Notes under the pieces: generated by a model | Databases searched by the model: none | The model's input: only the letters and a program-made list of their open reading frames with translations | What the model was told of the DNA's origin: nothing | NCBI GenBank assembly: GCA_018697195.1 | Contig: CM031879.1 | Span: 45,654,048-45,718,047, forward strand | Direction: 5' to 3' | Length of the DNA stretch: 64,000 nt | From: Certhia americana | Taxonomy: Eukaryota; Chordata; Aves; Passeriformes; Certhiidae | Translations under genes and position numbers: made by a program | Part shown: positions 58,311 through 64,000 of the stretch, in pieces | Layout: the number at the start of each line of letters is the position of its first letter | How positions within the stretch are numbered: position 1 is the first letter of the stretch

Positions 58311-61300
58311 CTGTACCGCTTGCAGCTTGGCAGGGGATATTTTGCCCACAAAGGTTTCCTTAGGAGACAAAGGCTCTCATTTGAAAATGAGAGCAACAGA
58401 GGTGGCAGAAGATGCACTTCTGATGTGGGGAAGGAGCTAGATGCCCAGGTGTGATTAATGCCATGTAATTTTTGGTGTCTAAGCACAGATAAAAGCATAG
58501 CATAGAAAATGGAGCTAGAATTGCTTGCAGTCAAAGGAAAGACAGCTACTTTTACTTTGTGATTCTTTGATCTTTTTGAGATAGGTACATAAGGAAGAGA
58601 TAAATCATGCCCTTTCTCTCCCATGGATATAAGGGGAGCCTGGCACTGTGGTAGGCAGATTTTGTAAAAGAGAGAAACTTGCTCCCCACAGCTAGAGAGC
58701 TTTGAAAGGCTTCAGTTACCCGTGCAAATGCACAACTGACCTGGCAATAAAAAGCAGTGAGGACGTCGGTGACACAAACCCTGTGCTAAAGCCTATATAT
58801 CAGGGAAGGTGCTGGGCTTGCTGCAGGTGCAGGACCACTGCCACCCCAGGGGAACACCATGGGACTGCCTTGGCGTTCAATCAAGAGATCAAGACTTTGC
58901 TCAAAAGCCCTAATGCCCTCCTCCCAAGGTCCAGCATGGCCACAGCAAAAGGACAGCTGTAGAAAGCACCACCCACACACCCTGTAGACAAAGCCCCAGT
59001 CTCAGAAGCACCACAACCCATAGAGGAAGAGACAAGAAATAAGCAGCTATCGTTTCCTTTACAAGACAAATGTTTGTCTTTTCCATCACTTAAGGCAGTC
59101 TCTGTGCCAAGTAGGAGCTAACACTCTGCTCTGCCCAGCCCCATTTCTCACATCTCTGTTTTTCTGGGTCTACTTGGCCCAGAAAGGTCCAGGAAGGTCA
59201 CAGCTGCCTCTGTAGCTGGGAATATAGCCCAACAGCACAGCCTGAAGGGCAATTACAGTGAAGACTTGCCTTTTCTCTGGGTGGCAGCTAAGTGTGGAGT
59301 AGGGGAGTTGTGCCACAAACTGTGCCCAAGTACTTTACAGAGAAACTAAGAAAACATTCTTTAAAAAAAAAATTAGATCCTGTTCTGGAGAGATCCAAAG
59401 AGGTCTTTGTTTAACAGGTGCCACACACAAGTGAACAGTGACAACTCTGGAGCCCCTGCCCTCCTCTACATAGTAAATGAATTTTGCTGGTTTCCAGGGA
59501 GGAATATTTGTGTCTTGATGTTCAGAATGTAGTCCTGTTTGGGGAGAGGTACAGAGCAGCCTTCTCCTCCTGGTGCTTTAGCATTCTGTCCAAGGGAAGC
59601 CAGACTGCTCCACCTCTGGCATCTTCTCAGACATTGCCAACAAGAACACAGTTAGATCCAATTGCAGAAGGCCATTAGTTTATTATGTGCACAAGCACAT
59701 GCACTGACCATGTGAAAATGAGGTTACAGAGCTGGAAAACAATAATTTCCCTATTTCCATAACTTTCTTCTTCATCTTCTATGCAGACATAAGAGTCTGG
59801 ACAGTGGCCACAAGCAAGAGAATTCAGTCATAATCGGGAGAGCTCCAGAGATCCATTGGGGTTGAAGGAATATTTTACAGCTAGGCAAGGGGGCTGTGTG
59901 CAATTTTGTCCCTCAGGAGAGATACAATATAGTTTTCTTTGCATAAAAGCATCCATGTGGATTCTCCACAAATGGCACACATTGGACAATTCTGGCCTTC
60001 ACTAGTTCTATTAATAAACTTCAGTTCCATTTTTGTTCCCCAGGGCCTGAGAGTGTAGGACATACCAAAATGTCCCTTGTGCACAGGAGAGGTTCAGGAT
60101 GAAGCAGAGGGAGCAGTGGAGGCGCAGAGCTGGCAGAGGGTTAAGCCTATTTGAGCTCACAATAGCAAACAGATTTTGCTGGAACAGGTTGTGGGATACC
60201 CAAGAGAGAGAAATTGAACTGCTCTGCACCCTGAAGAGCCTGTGCACAGACAAAGAGTTGCACAATAGACCTGAGAGTCAGTGATCCTCACACCTCCTTT
60301 CATGCCAGGTGTTCCAGCATTGGAGACATACCTGCACCACGCTGCAAAAGCAGAGCACTGAGAGCTTCACCCATCCAGAAAAGCAGAGAAACCAGACCAC
60401 CATTGGAACTGGCCATTTGGGGATCATTGCAGGCCCCTTTTCAAGAGGTTGTCCACTCAACACTAACAGGAACAGACACACTCCAAAACACTAAAAACCT
60501 GGATGCACACAGTGAAATGAGGAGCCTGTCACAGGAGTGAAGAGCAAGAGAACAGAAGGACTCTGACAATGCCCAGGCACAGAGGGCTTGGCATGTGCCA
60601 AAAGGGTCTGGCAACTCAGAATCTTTCACCTCTTCCCTTCCTCTTGCACAAACCTGATAATGACACAGCTGCTTTCCTCTGCCCCAGCCCCACCTCACAC
60701 CTACCTCCATCCTGGGATCTCCTGTGCCTGACACAGCTGATTACATGGTTTGAGACTTGTCATGGGAATCCACAAATCAAGAGGAAGGCTCCTAGGCTGT
60801 GCTGTGGCGAATGGGCCCCCTGCCTCTTTCAAATTCCAGTTATTGCCTTCACAAGTCCAGGATGTGGTGGTGATTCTGACTGCTGGAGGAGCTGTTCCTC
60901 AGCTGGCTGTGAGGAACTCTGCATGAACTTAGCGCAATAAACCTGCAACAAAACACTGAGGAAAGTGAAGGAAGATGCAATTTTGCTCTTATCTGTAGAC
61001 ACCCCAAAGTTGTGATGTACTATTGTTCTGGCCACAAAAACATATGGCAAGAACTCCATCTGTGTGGGTCCTGGTCAGACCTTGACATGCTCTGGTAAAA
61101 GTTTTACTCTGAGAGTATGGTTTTGTTTTATTTTTCTGGGTTTGGGGGAGGGCAATGAAACTGCAAAATGTGAGGAAATAGTGGAAAAACGTGTTCAGCA
61201 AGAACAGTACAAGCACTGCATGAGTGTGTCCCAGGAGCACGAGGGGAAAAGAAAGCAAAACATGACACATCATCCATTCCATCAAGATCCAACACACTGT

Positions 61301-62424
61301 CCCTCCAGTGCCAGCAATGAACATAAAATCCACTTTTCCTCCAAAAAGCAGCCTAATTGATGCACAGGAGTGTGAGCACATTACCATGGGGGAAGCGCTG
61401 CGGGTCTGTGTGTGTACAGGCAGGAAGGAGGTCCTGTGGAAAGGGGGGCAAGAGGTGGTGGGCAGCAGTCAGGGATCAGCATCCTCCAGCAGGGCAGTGG
61501 AGGCAATCAGGGGTCAGGGGGTTTGGCACAGGGGCTGTAGACAGAAACATCTGCAAGGCACTGCACAACTCACTGAGCACTCAAGTTTCTGAGTGCTCAA
61601 CAGCCAAAGCACTTGATGGAAGCTGTTGTTTAAACAATCCAGTTGTTAATAAGTGGAGCCTTTTAGTCCTAATTGATGAAGAACTACAAGTCTGCAAGCC
61701 TCCCAGAGCTCTTCAATTATAGATACTGCCCCAGAACTGCTGGGAATGGCTGGGCTGGTTCATGAGCTGCCACAGAGCTGCTCATGTCCATCACTTCATA
61801 CAGCTCTGACAGTGCCCTGGTTTGTCAATGCTGCCATGATTGGACCTTCCTTTGTATACTCTGCAGAGGCAGATTCACCTATAGCCAGCCAAAGGCTCTG
61901 AACTCTGAAAAATAAGGGCTTTTTGTGCAGCTGTTTGCACCAATTCTGTACTCTGGCCACTGCAGGCTTCCACCCATGAGCTCACTGGCTCTGATGGAGC
62001 CTGTCTGACTCTGTAGCCAAACTATCATTAATCTTTTCCAATGTGTGGAGTGCTGCATATGCCCAGAGATGCTTTGTTTCCACACCCAAGCTAAACCAGG
62101 TCAGCATGGTCAGAGCCCAGGTTCTGAGGGCCAGAGCCCACTGCCTTTAGCCAGGTTAAGGAATTTTTTCTCCCTTGATTTTTCTCTCTGCTACAGGATG
62201 CCACCACTGTAACCTACCTTCCTGTGTGTAGCCATCAATAAAAAGCATGCAGACAGGGACCACTGAGAGGTATGAGTGAACCCTTCCCACTTTGCAATGT
62301 ATTTGATGAATCAGCACACCGCTAGGTATGGGAATTCATCTAAGAGGCACCAGAATCTTCTCAAGGCTCTGAAATCCTCTGGTTCACCGTTTGGAAAACC
62401 TCTGGCTCTGCCAAATTAAACATT
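58311..62424. other. non-coding unique sequence
   Basis: No gene is recognised. I looked here for the reverse transcriptase and integrase expected downstream of gag and protease, and saw no LPFG, Y/M-x-DD or HHCC pattern. Frames such as 60569-60940 and 61357-61722 (+) have no known domain. Confidence 0.5.
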
Positions 62425-62470
62425 CAGAATGTTAAGGTCCCTTCCAACCTAAACTATTCTATGATTCTAA
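62425..62470 (+). repeat. CR1 LINE 3' tail
   Basis: 'gttaaggtcccttccaacctaaactattctatgattctaa' is the canonical avian CR1 3' end with its ATTCTATGATTCT tail. Only the last 40-45 bases are present, as is typical for heavily 5'-truncated copies. Confidence 0.88.
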
Positions 62471-64000
62471 GGGATAAGGGATAACTACCCTTTGGATGCC
62501 AAAAGAAAAAAACAAAAAAACAACAAAATAAGACTGCTAGCCTGGATACAGCTGCTGGACTCAAAGGCAGGAGGCTGGAAGCCAAGGTGAGGGGCTTGCA
62601 ACACAGCAGCCAATTGCTTTTCTAAATAAATATTTAACATTCCTAAGTCCCATCCATGGATTTATCCAATTGGGTACACTCCTGCCAAACAACAAGAGCC
62701 TCATGAATCAGTTTTCTAACAGAAACACAGTGTCAAAAAATTCATCATGAAGCCCCAAATCCCTGCACATTCTCAGAGACTCTACAATGCAAGAAAAGTC
62801 TCAAGGGTGGAAATCATCTCATGGTTTTAAATCCATGACTTGGACCCTCCTCTTTCTTCACAAGGAATTAAGTTTCCTGTCTTCTGGTACAGCTTGTGCC
62901 TTCGCTTTCAGACTTCTCATTAGTAACTCGTGAAGATAAAAGAAGGATTAGAAGGAAGAGGGAATTCTGAGGTGGTAAAAGAGTCTGAGCTGCTTCCCTA
63001 CAGGCAGCCTATTCATTCTGTTGCCAGTGTCTTGCAAGGACTTCAGCTGTCTGCTCCTGGAGCCACCTAGACATTAATAAGCATTGTGGGGAAGGGAATG
63101 CTACTTATTCATGCTTTGTTTTGCATTTCTAGACTCAAAAGTAAGCCACAGTCTGGGTAGGAGCCACAATGCCTTTTTCAGAGCAATCTGTATGTGTGTG
63201 AGCTGCCAGCCCAGCCCAAGTGGCCAGACCCCCCAAGGCAAAGGCAGTTAAAGGCATGCTGGCAAGAGACATCCTACAAGCCACTTCGTGGGGAGGGCTG
63301 AGCTCTGCAGGTCACAGCTGCTGTGTGTGTGGAAAGCAGAGGGATCCTGCATGCTGGTGGTCACCTCTGTTCCTGCTCCTCAGAGCTGATGAGACAAGCT
63401 CACCTCTGAGACGTTCAAAGGGCACATGGGCACACACGTGACCCTTTCTCTGCTAGTGTCAGACCTTTTTCTCCACAGCCACAAGAAGTTTACCTCCTCC
63501 AGTCTGTTCAGAACTCTTCAGTAAAGCTTTTATCTCTCCTGCAGACCCTTTACTTCTGGGTTTGAGCTCTCTTCCCTGACTTTCAAGCTTTTCTTTCTGT
63601 GAGAACTATTCAGGATGACTATTCTGCCATGGGCAGGGGGGATGTTAGTGGCTTCAACAGACTTAATCAATCACTTACACTATTCAGAGCAGACTGTAAA
63701 AACACTTTTGCACATTTTTATGCCAGGGCCTTTCTATTGTTTTCATATGCAAGGAATATGCCATAGCATGCTTTTATTGGCATAGTGGGAGAGCATACTG
63801 AATGAAATCCACACACCCCCTCCCATCCTCTGAGGTTTACATATTGGGTCTTGCTGCACTGTGCTGTCCCAGTTCCTCTCATGTCTGTAGGCCAAGGGAA
63901 TACCAGGCTGGAAAACACAGTGATACATCTCCTTCCATAAACAGGTTTCCTCCAGCATAATGGAGGAATAAAGTTTGGCTTCTCCACATCTGCTTCTTCC
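62471..64000. other. non-coding unique sequence
   Basis: After an A-rich stretch (62500-62530) no repeat, RNA gene or conserved frame is recognised up to the window end. The minus frames at 63718-63987 and 63743-63958 overlap in different phases and lack motifs. Confidence 0.55.

Noticed and set aside
58690..59000. Possible reverse transcriptase downstream of the gag/protease relic
   Set aside because: Frames here lack the LPFG, Y/M-x-DD and surrounding patterns. The 86-codon frame at 58702-58962 has no RT similarity I can see.
62461..62485. 'gggataagggataac' looked like a telomere-like or homing-endonuclease-type site
   Set aside because: It is only a short imperfect duplication directly after the CR1 tail and does not match the TTAGGG repeat or a full known endonuclease site.

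Overview
The window looks like vertebrate nuclear DNA, most likely from a bird (a sauropsid at least). Four segments match the 3' part of the CR1 LINE family, and two keep the avian-type tail around 'ttccaacctaaactattctatgattct' (18185-18607 and 62425-62470). Interspersed repeats are sparse. Several very old MIR-type SINEs of the amniote kind survive, CpG is generally depleted, and no open reading frame looks like a conserved protein or exon. I find no bacterial or viral gene organisation, tRNA, rRNA or CRISPR array. The window reads as intergenic or intronic DNA. | Layout. 1-9.4 kb: unique sequence with one MIR, an AAAAT microsatellite broken by a 10-N assembly gap, and a small palindrome plus a 31-bp tandem duplication near 5.1 kb. 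9.4-22 kb: MIR copies at 9.4 and 21.1 kb, CR1 pieces at 10.7, 14.0 and 18.2 kb, and a diverged ~180-bp tandem duplication directly before the 18.2-kb CR1. 22-32 kb: unique sequence with two regulatory-looking blocks (22.06-22.33 and 28.56-28.80 kb), a MIR at 30.1 kb, long poly-T and poly-A tracts, and a cluster of hairpins at 32.0 kb. 34.3-35.4 kb: the most regulatory-looking stretch, an AT-rich block followed by a compact CpG-dense segment holding homeodomain-core sites and a perfect CATTAGC/GCTAATG inverted repeat. 35.4-57 kb: unique DNA with microsatellites, an antisense CR1 at 41.0 kb, MIR pieces and further AT-rich candidate elements. 57.3-58.3 kb: the main find, a frame-broken relic of a Ty3/gypsy-type gag, followed by what looks like remains of the element's aspartic protease. 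58.3-64 kb: unique DNA with one CR1 tail. | How it fits together. There are no genes here to form a pathway. The likely biology is a gene-poor interval carrying candidate long-range regulatory elements for a gene outside the window, interspersed with fossils of CR1, MIR and one Ty3/gypsy element. Regulatory calls rest on base composition and motif content only, because no alignment could be run. Repeat-family calls rest on my recognition of consensus patterns and should be confirmed by a repeat-library search.
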